DNA from: Stenocarpella maydis
Taxonomy: Eukaryota; Ascomycota; Sordariomycetes; Diaporthales; Diaporthaceae
DNA: 64,000 bases
Assembly (NCBI GenBank): GCA_002270565.1
Contig: NQMI01000098.1
Location: 31,711-95,710, forward strand
Direction of reading: 5' to 3'
The translations under genes were made by a program, and so were the position numbers. Positions 21,963 through 34,560 of the stretch are shown here, piece after piece. Under the pieces are notes generated by a model. That model made no database searches. It saw only the letters and a program-made list of their open reading frames with translations, and had not been told where the DNA came from. Position 1 is the stretch's first letter. The number at the start of each line of letters is the position of its first letter.

Positions 21963-23201
21963 CTAGTGTAGACCGTCGGCATAGGCTGCGCGCGCGGCGT
22001 TGGCATTGGCAGTAGCCGCGCCCGTCGCCTTGGCCGCCTTTGCTGCTGCGGCCTTGGATGCCTTGGCCGCCTTTGCCGCCTTGCCCCTGAAGAGAAGAAG
22101 ATGAAATGTCAGCATTGTGTGTGTGAAGGCGCTTGCAGTGACGGAGTGCCCACATGGTGTGTTGTGGAGGGAGAGGGGTTGGAATCGAAGCCGTGTATAT
22201 GTGTTTGGGTGGGTATAGGGCGAACCAACTTACTTTGCCTTTGCCTTCTTGCCCTTGCCCTTGCCCTTCTTCTTGGGCTCGCGTGTCTCAAGCGTGTATT
22301 CGTCACGAGCCTCGAGCGTGTCCTCGTCACGAGCCTCGAGCGTGTCCTCGTCAAAGTCGTCACGAGCCTTCAGGTTGCCGAGGAGGCCGCTGAGGAGATT
22401 GCCGCCATCTGCGCCTTGGGCATCAGCACCCTTGGCCTGGCCGCCACCACCAGCGAGGCTGCAATTCGAATGTTAGAATACTGTGGGCTACGACCTCAAG
22501 TCGGACGGGACATCGGTGATCATGACTTACTCCTCAAGAAGCTGGGTGAGCTGGTTACCACCGTTGCCCTGGGCATTACCGCCAGCTGCCTGGGCGCCGG
22601 CGTCCTGGGCGCCGGCGTTCTGGCCGTTCTTGTCCTTCTTGCCATCCTTGTCTTTCTTCTTCTTGCCGTCGTCCGCACCAGCGGCTGCGGTACCGTTATT
22701 GGCAGCTGTGTCAATATTACGTTAGTATTTGGGTTCTCTGGATCATGATCCCAAGGCAATAAAGAGGCCCAGCGAGAGACCCCGGGGCTCAAATTGCGCA
22801 TCGCAGGATAGGCCTTTAGTGAACTTTAGTGAACTCACCATCAGCACCGGCGGCAGCGCCTCCCTTGTTCTTGTTCTTCTTGTCCTTCTTGGCGTCCTTA
22901 TCTTTCTTGCCCTTATCCTTCTTTCCTTTGCCAGCATCAGCACCGGCAGTTGCGTTGCCAGCAGCGGCTATGAGTAGGGGGTATCGTCAGTACTGAGTGG
23001 TGCTAGAGTATAGTAGGACCATAATAAGGTAAACGCACCACCCTTGTCCTTCTTGGGCTCCCTGGCGAGGATGCCATAGACGTCCTCGTACCCAACGGGG
23101 GCACGGATCTCGTTCTGCTGTTCGGCGCCGCCAGCGGGCAGGGATGCGACGTAGCCAGCTCCTGCGAGCAGCAGCAGGGCCAAGCTTCCAATGTTCTTCA
23201 T
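21963..23201 (-). CDS. Secreted Lys/Ala/Gly-rich disordered protein
   Basis: Five exons (23201-23039, 22967-22839, 22705-22531, 22458-22234 and 22086-21963) give 271 residues. All introns are GT-AG and all phases agree. Residues 1-20 are a clear signal peptide (MKNIGSLALLLLAGAGYVAS). The rest is low complexity: Lys/Asp runs such as KKDKGKKDKDAKKDKKNKNK, Asn/Gln/Gly stretches, a tandem LEARDEDT-type repeat near residues 195-220 and a Lys/Ala tail. Retention of the last intron would stop translation right after KAKAK, so a shorter product is possible. There are no cysteines or enzyme motifs. The protein is probably secreted or cell-wall associated; an effector or polyanion-binding role is speculation. 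I do not recognise the family. Confidence 0.7.
22286..22366 (-). repeat. 24-base coding tandem repeat
   Basis: Three consecutive 24-base copies inside exon 4 of the secreted protein encode variants of DEDTLEAR (DEDTLEAR, DEDTLEAR, DEYTLETR). The copies are nearly identical at the DNA level, which suggests recent unit duplication. Confidence 0.8.
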
Positions 23202-26200
23202 CTTGGCGAGTAGTTGAAAAGGATAGTGTGTTTGAAGAGAAGGTTGAGAGCACAGCTATGTGATTGTGTGAGTATGTAGAGCGGCAGCCACCGCAAGAGA
23301 AAGGAGGGGGCGGTGGTTCTCTCCTACGTGCGAGGGTCTATACGTACCTCAAGGGAATGAAAGGTATGGGATCGAGCCTGTATTACTTGCTAGAAGGAGG
23401 GTGGGCAAAAAGTACCAGATCCACTGGAACGGAAGAAGAAAGTGAGAATGAAGTTGATGCGAGAGATGCTTAACCAAGAGATAACCCTTCCTGATGGGAG
23501 AGGGAAGGATGAATAGTCTTATATCCATCTGGTGTCTCCATCTCAAGCACCCGAACCGCCTTCCATCCTGGTTTGGACGGCCTGGGGTTTTGGACGGGAT
23601 TTCGGGAGCCCGTCTAGCCAGGGACGAGGAGGAGGCTGCATCTTGCCATGACCTCGGCATGCTAGCGCCTGACGAAACATCAGCTAGAGCATCATCTCAT
23701 CTGAACGTCCCCAGGCCAAGGATGTCAGTCGGGTTCAAGGATGGGATGAGCAGGTAGAGGGCCCATACCGGGGGGAACAGCACTCGGGGTGGGTGGAGAC
23801 AGAACGCTGAGCTGGGCGGGAGAGCGCAAGCGACTTGGCAAGGAGATCACAGGCTTGGTGATGCACGCTTTTGTTACCCAGTCTGGCGGAAACCAAACAG
23901 TAGTGTAGTATAGTAATGGTGATATGTGCTAGGATCCGCGGCTTGTTTTGGCTTGGCGGAAGATCTGGAAATCATACAGGAGAAGTAAGGCCATCGAGGC
24001 AGTGCAAGGATCTTGAGAGCCCTGTGCGGTAGTTGAGATGCACGTCGGATGTGAAGTGAGAGCAGGGCTGAGCCAAACCGTGGATCAAACAAGCAGGATG
24101 CAAAGATAGAAATGAGTCCAACCTAATGAGGAAAAGCCCGACACGTCCCAGTGTCCAGGGCTTGAAGGTGTGAGACCGCAGCCATGTTCCAGAAAATTGG
24201 GGCACACGGAGAGGAGACTGTCGGCGATCGTGGGGGATTAAGCCTCGGACCCCTGACGCTCACTGCTCCAACCGTACCAGTTCTGCAGCATGTATATGAG
24301 ATGTCAGGCTAGCCCAACGCTATAGTTGAGCCTCAAAGGAGCTTGCATGTCCCTCGGAGCCTATGGGAGGACTTAAGGCGGGAAAAACCACAAAAGCCCA
24401 GTTATTATTACTTGCTCAACCAGAGATAGCATCCCCAAGACAAAGGCGAGCTCAAGCATCCCTCTGGCGGCCAATATGAACCAGGGGGCCATTTTCCCAG
24501 TTTTGACCGAGATAATCCAACCAAAACCTGCTTTCGTAATACCGTCTTGTGCCGCCGTTAACAGATGGTACAGCTCTCAAAGTTGCAACACCCAGCAAAT
24601 CCAAAGTCACTGAGTTTTGGTACCCCGATTGGCCCGAACACCCATGACAACACGGTATTGGTCCTCTTGCGGTCGCTAAAGGGATGAAACTTTGTCGATC
24701 CCCCATAATTTTGGCGGGTTCCCGAGGAAGCGAGGACCAGGAACGGCGCACAAGATAGTCAACCCATGGATGCGATGTTGGCCCAGAGAACAGCGCCGGA
24801 TCGAGGTGCTGTGCGAGCAACTGTGATGGATCATGAGTAGTGTTCTTGTTACTGTAGTTTCCGGATCAGCCCACGGTGTCATTGACTCGGTGTGTGAGAG
24901 ACATGTCGGAATTGCCTGGTTCCAACTGAGCTCTGCGATCGTGAGGAAGGCCACCAATCATGGGAAGCAAGGCGCAATCTAGGACATTCAATCAGGCGGC
25001 TGGCCATGACGGTAGCGAGGAGACGGGAAAAGTGTTGGAACAGTTAGCATCGAGTAGAGGACGCCATTGGCCAGGGCGTTTCCAGGCACGAGCGGAGCCT
25101 GTGGGAGATGCCCCGGCAACCTTGTTTTGGCACACATAATGTTTGATGGGAGCTTAACAGACAGAGCCTCATGGTCACCCCACCCCCGGTGCGGTGGGAT
25201 GTGGGATGTGGGATGTGGGCTAGAAGCATCGCATGTTTCAGAGCCAAGACTTTTGACGCGCAAAAAGTTGGGAACAGACGGCCGTTGAGGTAGCAGCTGC
25301 CCGGGCATCTGGAGATGGGTGGATCCAAGACGTGATGAACCCGAGGCAGTGTCTGTCAGAGAGCCGTGGGAGGTGCGCGTTGTCCGTCGAGTCGATGTCT
25401 GGTTATTTTTCCCCTTCTTATTCTTGGGTATCATCCGGACCACAGTTGACGTGCGAAGAGAATGGCAAGGCCACACCGACTCTCTGCGCCTCATCAGTTG
25501 TGTTGATCCGTCGGGGCTGGTGTATCCGTAGCCATATTGTGTTGATCACTTGGCCAGGAAACCGTGGCGACTTGCATGCCAGACGTCTTTCCAATGCACG
25601 CCCAAGCAGGCCAAGGTGGATCAATCGCCAAAGCCAAGTCTTGAGTTTGGCGATCTTTTCTGGGTACTGCAGTAATCTGCAGCCTGGGAGCGAAGCTTGT
25701 GAGTTTTCTTATTGTATGGATCCCTCTGAATATCGAAGTTCAACCCACGTGCTGCTCAGTTCTCAGGACAGCGTGACGGGATGAGGTGGAGCGCAGTGAA
25801 GGGCAAGGTGAGAGACATAACGACATGCAGAAATACGACCAAAAGAGGAGAGAGATTTCATCAGGAGACAGATGGCTCGTGGGATGGCTTGGGTGAGTGA
25901 GTGCTATGCCCACGGAGAAACAGGGACGATGTGATGAGGAGGGAGGGGGGGTAGCAAAGGCACAGAGGCAGAGGGTTCGGGGTGGACAGTCACAAGCAAA
26001 TTCAACCATCAGCACGGAGGCGGCTTGCGTCGGTACATTGAATGGGAAGAGGCAGGTGGGGAACAGCAAGGCAGGGCATTGGCCACTCAGACGAGTCCTG
26101 AACGGAATGACCAGCTAAATCTAAATCGGCAACTATAGCAAAAAGCCGACGTGCAGTGCGATCAATTGATGCGTCATTCCGCCCACCACCTCAAGTCGTC

Positions 26201-26410
26201 GACGACCTCAGCATCATATTTTCTCGCCCAATGACAACACCCCCGACAGTCGTGCAATTCCCGTCAGCTGCTGACGCCCATGCTCCAACAAGAACGGCCT
26301 CTTGATTTCCGCTGAAGAGCATATCCCCCGCCCAATGCCTCGAGTGCATTGACAAAAACCACGACAATCCGGCCATCCGCCACCACACTCCCAATACGAC
26401 GCCACACGTC
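23202..26410. other. Intergenic region, no supported gene
   Basis: About 3.2 kb. Several frames exceed 100 codons, the longest being 25494-24988 on the minus strand, but none has domains, good splice partners or coding-like composition. The part near 23,202-23,350 should include the promoter of the secreted protein. The part just before 26,411 should be the ETF-QO leader. Confidence 0.45.
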
Positions 26411-28512
26411 ATGTCTGCACCTGCGAGGATATCACGGCGCCTGGCCAGGCCAGCAACACCAATTCCCCGGGCCAGGCCACAGGCACAATGCCCACGAGCA
26501 GTCACGACATGCTTCCCTCGGAGGACAATTCTGCGCCAGTCTTATGCTGCCACGAGCAGGACCACCCAGGCCAGGCTGTTCTCCGTCAGCGCGTCACGGC
26601 CCGTGGCCACCCCGGATGACTCCTTCGACCCAGCCACGATAGAACGGGAGGCTGACCAGGTCGATGTGTGTATAGTAGGCGGAGGTGCGCCCCCAGTCTC
26701 CTGGAACCTTGCCCTCCCCCATCAGCTCTCTTGTTTGAGTTCAAGCCTGTCTAATCATGTCATTCCGATCCCACAGGCCCAGCAGGCCTCTCTGCCGCCA
26801 TCCGCCTCAAACAGCTCGCCAACCAAGCCGGAAATGAGGGCTTCCGCGTCCTGCTCCTCGAAAAGGCCGGCGAGCTCGGCGCCCATATCCTGTCCGGCGC
26901 TGTCATCCAGCCCAACGCCGTCGAGGAGCTCTTCCCCGACTGGCTGGCCGAGGACAACGAGTCGCGCTTCGACGGCGCCACTCCGGCCGGCCAAGACCAC
27001 ATGCGCTTCCTCACCAAGTCCATATCGCTGCCCCTCCCCGCCCCGCCTCAGATGCACAACAAGGGTAACTACATCCTAAGCCTGAACCAGTTCACAAAAT
27101 GGCTGGGCGACCGCGCCGAGGAGGTCGGCGTCGAGATCTACCCCGGCTTCAGCGCCAGCGAGGTGCTGTACAAGCCCGATGGGAGTGTCCTCGGTGTCGC
27201 CACCAACGACCTGGGCATCAACCGGAGCGGGAAGCCCAAGGACACTTTCGAGCGCGGCATGGAGTTCCACGCCCGCGTCACCATGTTCGGAGAAGGCTGC
27301 CACGGCAGCCTGAGCAAGCAGGTAATCAAGAAGTTTGACCTGCGCAGCAACTCGCAGCCACAGACGTACGGGCTGGGCATCAAGGAGGTCTGGGAGGTGC
27401 AGCCGGAGAAGTTCAAGAAGGGCGACATCACGCACTCGCTGGGCTACCCGCTCCCCTACGACACATACGGAGGTGGGTGGATGTACCACTTTGGTGACAA
27501 CCTCGTGTCCGTCGGCCTGGTCACGGCGCTTGACTACCCGAACCCGTGGATGAGCCCGTACCAGGAGTTCCAGAAGATGAAGAAGCACCCGCTATACGCA
27601 TCCGTGCTGGAGGGTGGGAAGTGCATCTCTTACGGCGCGCGCGCGCTGATCGAGGGTGGCTTCCAGTCCATCCCGAAGGTCGCCTTCCCAGGCGGCGCGC
27701 TCATCGGCGACTCGGCTGGCTTCGTCAACGTGCCCAAGATCAAGGGCACACACAACGCCATGAAGTCGGGTATGCTGGCCGCCGAGTCCGCGTGGACGGC
27801 GCTGAGCAACAACGCCGACGACGGCTCCGTCTTCCTGTACGACTACGAGGAAAGCCTGCGCGAGAGCTACATTTGGAAGGAGCTGAAGGAGGTCCGCAAC
27901 CTGCGGCCGTCGTTCCACTCGCCGCTGGGGCTGTACGGCGGCCTGATGTGGTCTGGGCTGGACACCTTCCTGCTCAAGGGCCGGGTGCCCTGGACCTTTA
28001 AACACAAGGCCGACCACGCGGCGACGAAGAAGGCCGACGAGTGCCCCAAGATCGAGTACGAGAAGCCTGACGGCAAGCTCAGCTTCGACATCCTCACCAG
28101 CGTCAGCCGCACGGGGACGAACCACGAGGAGGACCAGCCCGTGCACCTGCAGGTCAAGGACTGGGAGAAGCACACGGCCGAGACGTGGCCGCCCTACAAG
28201 GGCCTCGAGAACAGGTTCTGCCCCGCCGGGGTATACGAGTACGTCGAGGATGCGTCCAAGCCCGAGGGCGTGAGGTTCCAGATCAACGCGCAGAAGTGAG
28301 TGTCTTCTTTGTCGGGCAGTTTTACGCCACGTGTTAAGTGCACTGTTACTCCCCCATCCCTGACTCCCGCCGCATATTGAACCCGAACACTGACGCTGTT
28401 TCAACCACACAGCTGCATCCACTGCAAGACATGCGACATCAAGGCGCCAAACCAGGACATCAACTGGCAGGTGCCTCAGGGTGGTGAGGGTCCCAAGTAC
28501 TACATGACATAG
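26411..28512 (+). CDS. CIR2: Electron transfer flavoprotein-ubiquinone oxidoreductase
   Basis: Three exons (26411-26684, 26777-28295 and 28413-28512) give 630 residues, the expected size. ETF-QO takes electrons from reduced ETF, which collects them from fatty-acid and amino-acid dehydrogenases, and passes them to ubiquinone in the inner mitochondrial membrane. The N-terminal 65 residues are Arg/Ser-rich and suit a mitochondrial presequence. The FAD-binding motif [16 protein letters not shown] (about 85-100) is created by joining exons 1 and 2. The conserved core includes [40 protein letters not shown] and [22 protein letters not shown]. The C-terminal 4Fe-4S ferredoxin-like segment has CPAGVYEY and, from exon 3, [10 protein letters not shown]. 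All key cysteines are present. CIR2 is the yeast name. Confidence 0.96.
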
Positions 28513-29154
28513 ACAAAAGTGCACGACTTCCATAATCATGGGGATCTCGGAGACTGAATGGGCCATGGTCAGGGGCGCATACGGGGCAGACTTGAGATGT
28601 GTCTGCAAGAATTTTCCAAATGTATGATTGGGAAGTAGATCTCTTGGTGTACATATACCTCATATATTCAGACACGGTGCCTACCGGAGCAGGAGAGAAA
28701 GCAGACTTCACCTAGCTACACACCAGCATTTGCGTTCGTGCGTGCGGCCTGCCGGCCTTTTCTGCAGGTACATATCTGCCCGTGCCCCGGGAATCCCGAG
28801 CAGGAGAGTGCAAGCAGGCAAGATTGGATCTTTGGGACCGGACAGACGGGGAGAGATGATCTCTCTCTCTCTCTCCCCCTCTATCACCTCCCTCGGGTCA
28901 CGGGCGGCGTTTTCCAAGACACACTGAATAGCCCGCCCCGGGGAGACACTTTTTTCTTCTGGCACGTGGAAGACTCAGACCTGGAAACGAAATAGGTTTT
29001 GCAAGGAGGGGAGGAGGGAAGAAGGTTTTTTTTTAATTTTTTTTTTTTAAAAAAAATTGAGAGCGGTTTGAGACGACTCATGACCACCCCCGTTCGGGCG
29101 CGGTGAAATGCGCGAGCGCGACTTGGGGTTGGGAGGGGGGCCAAAGCGAGATAA

Positions 29155-29179
29155 GTAGGTAGGTAGGTAGGTAGGTAGG
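29155..29179. repeat. (GTAG)n microsatellite
   Basis: Six uninterrupted GTAG units, non-coding. Confidence 0.85.
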
Positions 29180-32100
29180 GCTTGAGCAGAGTTTCCCCCC
29201 CCCCTGCTTGTCCGGGAAGGTAGGATATTCAAGAGAGAGAAAGAGAGTCAGCTGCCGGCGCTGCCGGTTGGGGGCATCAGCAAGGTGCACGAACACCAAC
29301 GGAAGAGACGAAAAAACCCGCGCATGAGAGCCAAGAGGAGGGAGGGCAAGAAGAGGATGCAAAGAGAAGTGTGTGGGGGGGGGGGAAGGAGGAGAGCAAC
29401 CCATCCGTTCCGGACACGGAAGTGAAGCCTCAGGGGCGCCCGGCCGGCCCGGCCGGCCTTTGCCTGTCTTCTGGCCAGCCCTACTCTTTATCGGAAAATA
29501 TCCGGCGCGGGTGTTGTGGAGCCCGTCGGCCAATATGCACCATGTGTTAGAGGCGGCCAGTCTCGCGCGTGGGATATAGAATATGTAGTGAGTTTCTATG
29601 AGGGTTAATCACCCAGTAGTACACTAGTAGGGGCACCACCACTGCTGCTGGCCGGGTGGTTGACTGACCCGGCCATGGCAGTCGGTGCTTAGCCGCGCAT
29701 GAGAGAGTGCCACGGGGCGGTCCGGCTGCACGTAATGACGTGAGGGCGGCCAGCCTCGCGATCGATACAAGTCATGCAGGCCATGGAGTACGGTACGTAC
29801 GTGCGTACAAGACAAAGGACTGGCCAAGAAACATGTGCCTTTCGCTTTTCCAGCCCAAGGCCATAGGAATGTTCAGAAGTAATTCAGTACAAGCCTACTC
29901 CGTACTTTACTAGTCGCCGAGGCAATCAGAAGGCGTCAGCCAGAGACCAAAACCAGTGAACATGATTGATGGGCACGGACATTCACTTGACCTGGACAAT
30001 CCCGAGCGGCGGCAAGATCCACAACAAAGCCGAGTGAGTGGCGCAAAAGTACGTTGCGCCACAGTTCAGGAGGGGCCGTGATTGCAGGACGGAGAAGGCT
30101 AGGCTGGGCGGGCACGGCGTGAGGCGAGAGCGAGCGCGAGGCTCCCGGTGGATGATAATAAATGACAAACGGGGTGGAATGAGGTGGCTTGTGGGCAAAT
30201 GTATCAGCCTCGCGTTTGATGGGCCGGTACGCGCGTCCCTCCTCTTGTGTCAAGCCGAAAGAAGCCACCATCTCCCGTCGTCCCAACTTCTGTCACATGC
30301 GCTCTCGGTCTTATTTCAGCCCCGTGGCCGATCATGACGGGTTGTGTGTTGTTAGGTAATGGTCCGTATTCCCGTACATCTATACAGTACGGAGTAAGAC
30401 AGGCGGCTTCAGCACCCAGACGGGCCAGGGTGATAGGCAGGCAGCAAAGCACAGCGAGCGCAGACCCAGGCGATGTGGCCACTGGCCACCGTGGCCCGAT
30501 TCGCCATGATGGCGGAGAGAAAACAAAGACCCTGTCATATATATATTACTCGCCCCATATGCACAAGGTGGCCGTGCCATCGGGCCCGATGCAGTCCGAT
30601 GCTAGGAGAAGCGAGGGCCTCTCATTTCGATGCGGGAGGCCTTGATGTTGAGGCTCAACTGACTCGTCCCGTACACATCCTTATTACCAACCAAGAAAAA
30701 AGTTCAGGACAATGCCCACGGGGAGGCGGCACTTGCTATGGGGATGCAGTGAAGCTCCTGGGCTAATAAGAGGTAGAACTTTGATTTGTCTTTCAGGGTT
30801 CCCTTGATTTGTGCTGTGGGATTGGTCAAGGCAAAAAAAAGGAAGGGGTTCAAAGCTACCCAACACCATATTGTATGCCTGCCACTCGTGACGAATTTTT
30901 GACTGCCTATTAAATCTTGCCTATCGGCTCACTGTCGCGGACAGAGCGCGAAACCCTCGCACGCGTCTGGATGTGGGGTGCAGTATAACGTGCCTAGCGT
31001 GAGTAGGTAACAGCCGTGGTCGAACCACGCGGCTCTTTGACACGTCCAGGGTGCACCTTCTTTCTGGGCAAATCGCATGCGACCGTTGGAGGGGGAGGGC
31101 AAGAGATAGGGGGAGGGCAAGCATCTCCCCCTTTCGACTTGTCAGACTGACAGACTGATTGGTAGGTAGGACTGGCAATAGATGTGATTGATTGCAGGCT
31201 GCCAGGCGTGGGGACACAAGACCGTCTTTTCCATGGTCAGCAGCACCCTCTGATTGGCCTTGGGCGAAGGAATGGGCGCGGTGCAACCCTCGGAAATTGG
31301 CCCTCTGCAGGCCCCGAGGAGGAGGCAGAGGAATCAGATGCGGCCGATAAGGGTCGGACAGGGATGCACGAGGGTGAGACGGGCCCGGTGCAAGGAGCTT
31401 CTCTTGGTAGTTTTGGAGTTGCATTTGTTGCGCAGCCATTCCCCCCTCCGCACGGCTGGACCAAGGAGGGGGACGGGGACGGGGTGCTCTGTGGAGCATG
31501 GGCCTCCTTGGGGCCTCTCTAGAGCCGATCTCGTCGGTCCGCCAGCACCACCGACAGAATCATCGTCATCATCATCACCATCATCCCCAGGCTTCCTGTT
31601 ACGGAATGCCCCACAGCCAAGCGGAGTGCTCCGTGGTTTTTGTCTTCCTTTTTCTCCACAGCTGTGCCGAAACACGGGGCGGTGGCAACAGCAATGGGAT
31701 ACGAGAGACAAGAAGTGTTTTTCTTCCTTCTTTTCGTCCGTTCGTGGCGCCAAGCGCGCAGCACCACCGGGAAAGCAAAGCATCTCTGCATTGTTGCTTA
31801 TGGTGGTCAAATACGCCCGGGGGTGGGAGAGCGGGATGCTGCACCAAGCGAAAGTAGGGCCGGTTGCGACAAACAACCTGGAATGACTCATTTCCCAGGA
31901 TGGAGGACAAGGCTGGGCCGGCGCCGTCGCTGGTTGGCCAGTCCGTCCGGGCTTGGGTCGCGAGCGTGCGCGTGAGAAAGGAAGAAGAAAAAAGGGGCAC
32001 GGTCCATCCTCGCTCGCATCAGTTTGCGGACGGCCGCTGGGCCGCTGTCGCAGTGGCGGTGGTCCAGGGAGGGATACACAGGCGCGAAAAAGTGATGGGA

Positions 32101-34061
32101 AAAAAAATTCCTGGCTGGTCGCGGCCGGCTCCAGCTGGGGGCGTACCGGTACATGTCAGACTGGACCACCCACACTCTTGGTGTGCATACGACGCTCCCT
32201 CGCTCCATAGGCCCAAAGCCTGGGCCGGTGAAGCCACTAAAGTCGGAAACAAGCTGTTAAATCTGGGGCTTGTGCCCCCCCATTCTTCCCTGCTTTCCCA
32301 GCCGGGCCCATGCCCAGGGCCCAGCACAGGAGACAGGGGGAGCGAAGGCGCTGGAAATCAAGCGCTGCCGGTCGGTGCCTCGGGAAGGTGAAGGGATGGC
32401 AGACGCGCTCCAAGTTTGGCTTGGAGGATCAACTCACTCACCTCTGGCCCGCTGGCTCACGCACCCCTGATGATGCTGGCCGGACGTCATGATGAGACTG
32501 TCTTGTCGTCGTCATCTTTTGTTCCCGTCCTCACTGGCTCCAGAATAGTAATCGTGATGCATGGTGATTGAAAAACACGACAGCAGCGTCGAGCGCAGCA
32601 CCAGTCAGCAGAGACGGGCGAATATCGTTAGCCTGGAAGCGAGGTTGGCGAGTCGTTGTGCTTATTGAAATTGGGTTATGAGATATCAGCCAACAAGGCG
32701 TTGGCGAGGTTGCAGGGAGAAAGTGGTGAGCAGATTTTGCAGGAAGACGAGACCCCATATTAAGATTGGGATTGCCGGGTCGCGGATGCCTCAGGCCGCC
32801 GCCCTTGTTTCGTGGCCATTTTCGCACTCAGATTGGGCAACGGACCCGAAGCGGTGGTGATCAGCAAGTCCAGACCAGGACAAGGGAGACAGAAGCTTAT
32901 CTCCGGGGTTGTGCCAGCTGACCGGGGGGTTGTGCATGAACGAAGCCGATAGCGTCACACAGACGAGGGGCCCGAGAGGCTAGAGAGCCTGGAGTCTTGG
33001 GAGCCTAGGGCTGGAGGCCTGGAGCCTGCATTTGACGTTTTGTCGCCGCCGCCGCCGCCGCCCTGGCGGGCGGCATCAACGCTGCACGGGGTAGTAGTGC
33101 ACGATAGTCGTAGAATCTCCATATTCCTACTACAATATCTCCCTCCATTATCGTGACGGCGAGCGCGAGTCACGGGCAGTCGTGTCGCTGGCGGTTGGCC
33201 CTCACGATTCGGTCGCCGATGTTGCGTGTCAGAGCCGATTCGGGCGATGCGTACTATGTAGGCGATTCGTCGGCTGGGAGGGGATGCAGATCGTCCGGGG
33301 CAAAGCGTATCCGTCACATCGGCGGACATCGCGCAGCAGTGCTTGCTTGGACAGCCAGGCAGCACTCAGCCTCGTTGGATCATTTCTCTTGGGCGAGTCG
33401 AGGCGATATCGTTCGTTGTCGGGGTTCGTCCCGTGGCCTCTGGTTGTACGTTCATTTATTTGTTCGTTTACACATCGCTGGGTCGTTTCGGTGGAAGGGC
33501 TCGGTCCAGGTCGTGTGGTAAAAAAAGGCTACCGGTCTCCTTTTTCCCGGCGTGCCTCGCGTTCGCTCGACCCCTTTTGTTCGCTTTCGGATTTCGTGTT
33601 GTCTCAGGCGGGCTGCATGATGCTGGTGATGTTGATGGAAATGCATCCTCCTACTGTCAGCAGGCATGAAGGGCACGAGGTGGGCGTGTGATGACGATGA
33701 TGCATCCTCGTAGCTCCCGACGGAGTGGTTTGAGACGGGTGGATTTTGGATCAGGAGAAGGTGATTGATGTTGGATATGGTGTGTGTGTGTGTGGGTGGC
33801 GTGGTGGGAGGAGGCAGGCATGAAATTTAGGGGGTGGTTGATGAGGGTGCCATTGTTTCAGAGTTGTGATGGATTCTGCAGACCCAACGGATGCACGAAT
33901 GCGGGCTGGGGTGACCGGCAGCAGCAGAGAAGGCTACTCCGTAGATGAGGAGGGATGACGATGGCTGTGGGAATGAGACGCTTGAGCATAACTACTTTTA
34001 GTAGACTGGGCTGGAGTTCCGGGCGGGTGAGCGAGCGGGCAGGAAGAAGAGGAAGCCAAGC

Positions 34062-34085
34062 GGTTGGTTGGTTGGTTGGTTGGTT
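34062..34085. repeat. (TTGG)n microsatellite
   Basis: Six GGTT units, non-coding. Confidence 0.85.
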
Positions 34086-34560
34086 CGAGCTGGCTCGCTG
34101 GCTACCACTGCTCCTCCTGCTCCTGCTGCTGCGGCTGTTGCTGCTGGTTGGGTTGGTGGGTTGGTCGGTGGTTTGTTGCTGGGCCACTGGACAGCAAGAT
34201 GCAGTCTGTGCCACCCAGGAGAAGCAGGCAAGAACAAGGCAAGGAAGGCCATGAAAGTACCGGTACATGGACACGAAGGAGGGGGGCGGGACTGCAAGTT
34301 CAACACATTTCCAGGGATAATGCCAATGGAATTCATGCCCATCTGGAGGCGGCCCACTTAACCTGGCCTGCCTGCGGGGTCTGATTGGGTGCAGCCTCTT
34401 GCCAGGGTGGCGCTACTTGCAGCCGAAAAAGTGTGAAATCGGGGTGCCACAAGCTGCAATTCCTTGCTGATTCCTGCCTGAGGTTGCCACTGCTGCTTCT
34501 ATAAAGAGGCCAGCACCCCCCAACACCGCCCGATTGCCCATCCTTTTGGAGAGGAAGCCC

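Larger units (their letters stand above)
28513..34560. other. Second long gene-poor region
   Basis: About 6 kb without a supported gene. It holds polypurine/polypyrimidine tracts, CT runs at about 28858-28880, an A/T block at 29023-29058, a GTAG tetranucleotide run at 29155-29179 and a TTGG run at 34062-34085. Three copies of TACTCCGTA lie within it. Forward frames such as 31254-31886 are open for up to 210 codons but have the composition of GC-rich non-coding DNA and no motifs. It separates ETF-QO from the TBP gene. Confidence 0.45.

Noticed and set aside
27592..28608. 338-codon minus-strand frame opposite ETF-QO
   Set aside because: Shadow of the GC-rich ETF-QO coding strand.
31254..31886. 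210-codon forward frame in the second gene desert
   Set aside because: Gly/Arg/Ser-rich translation with no family signal; antisense is equally open.
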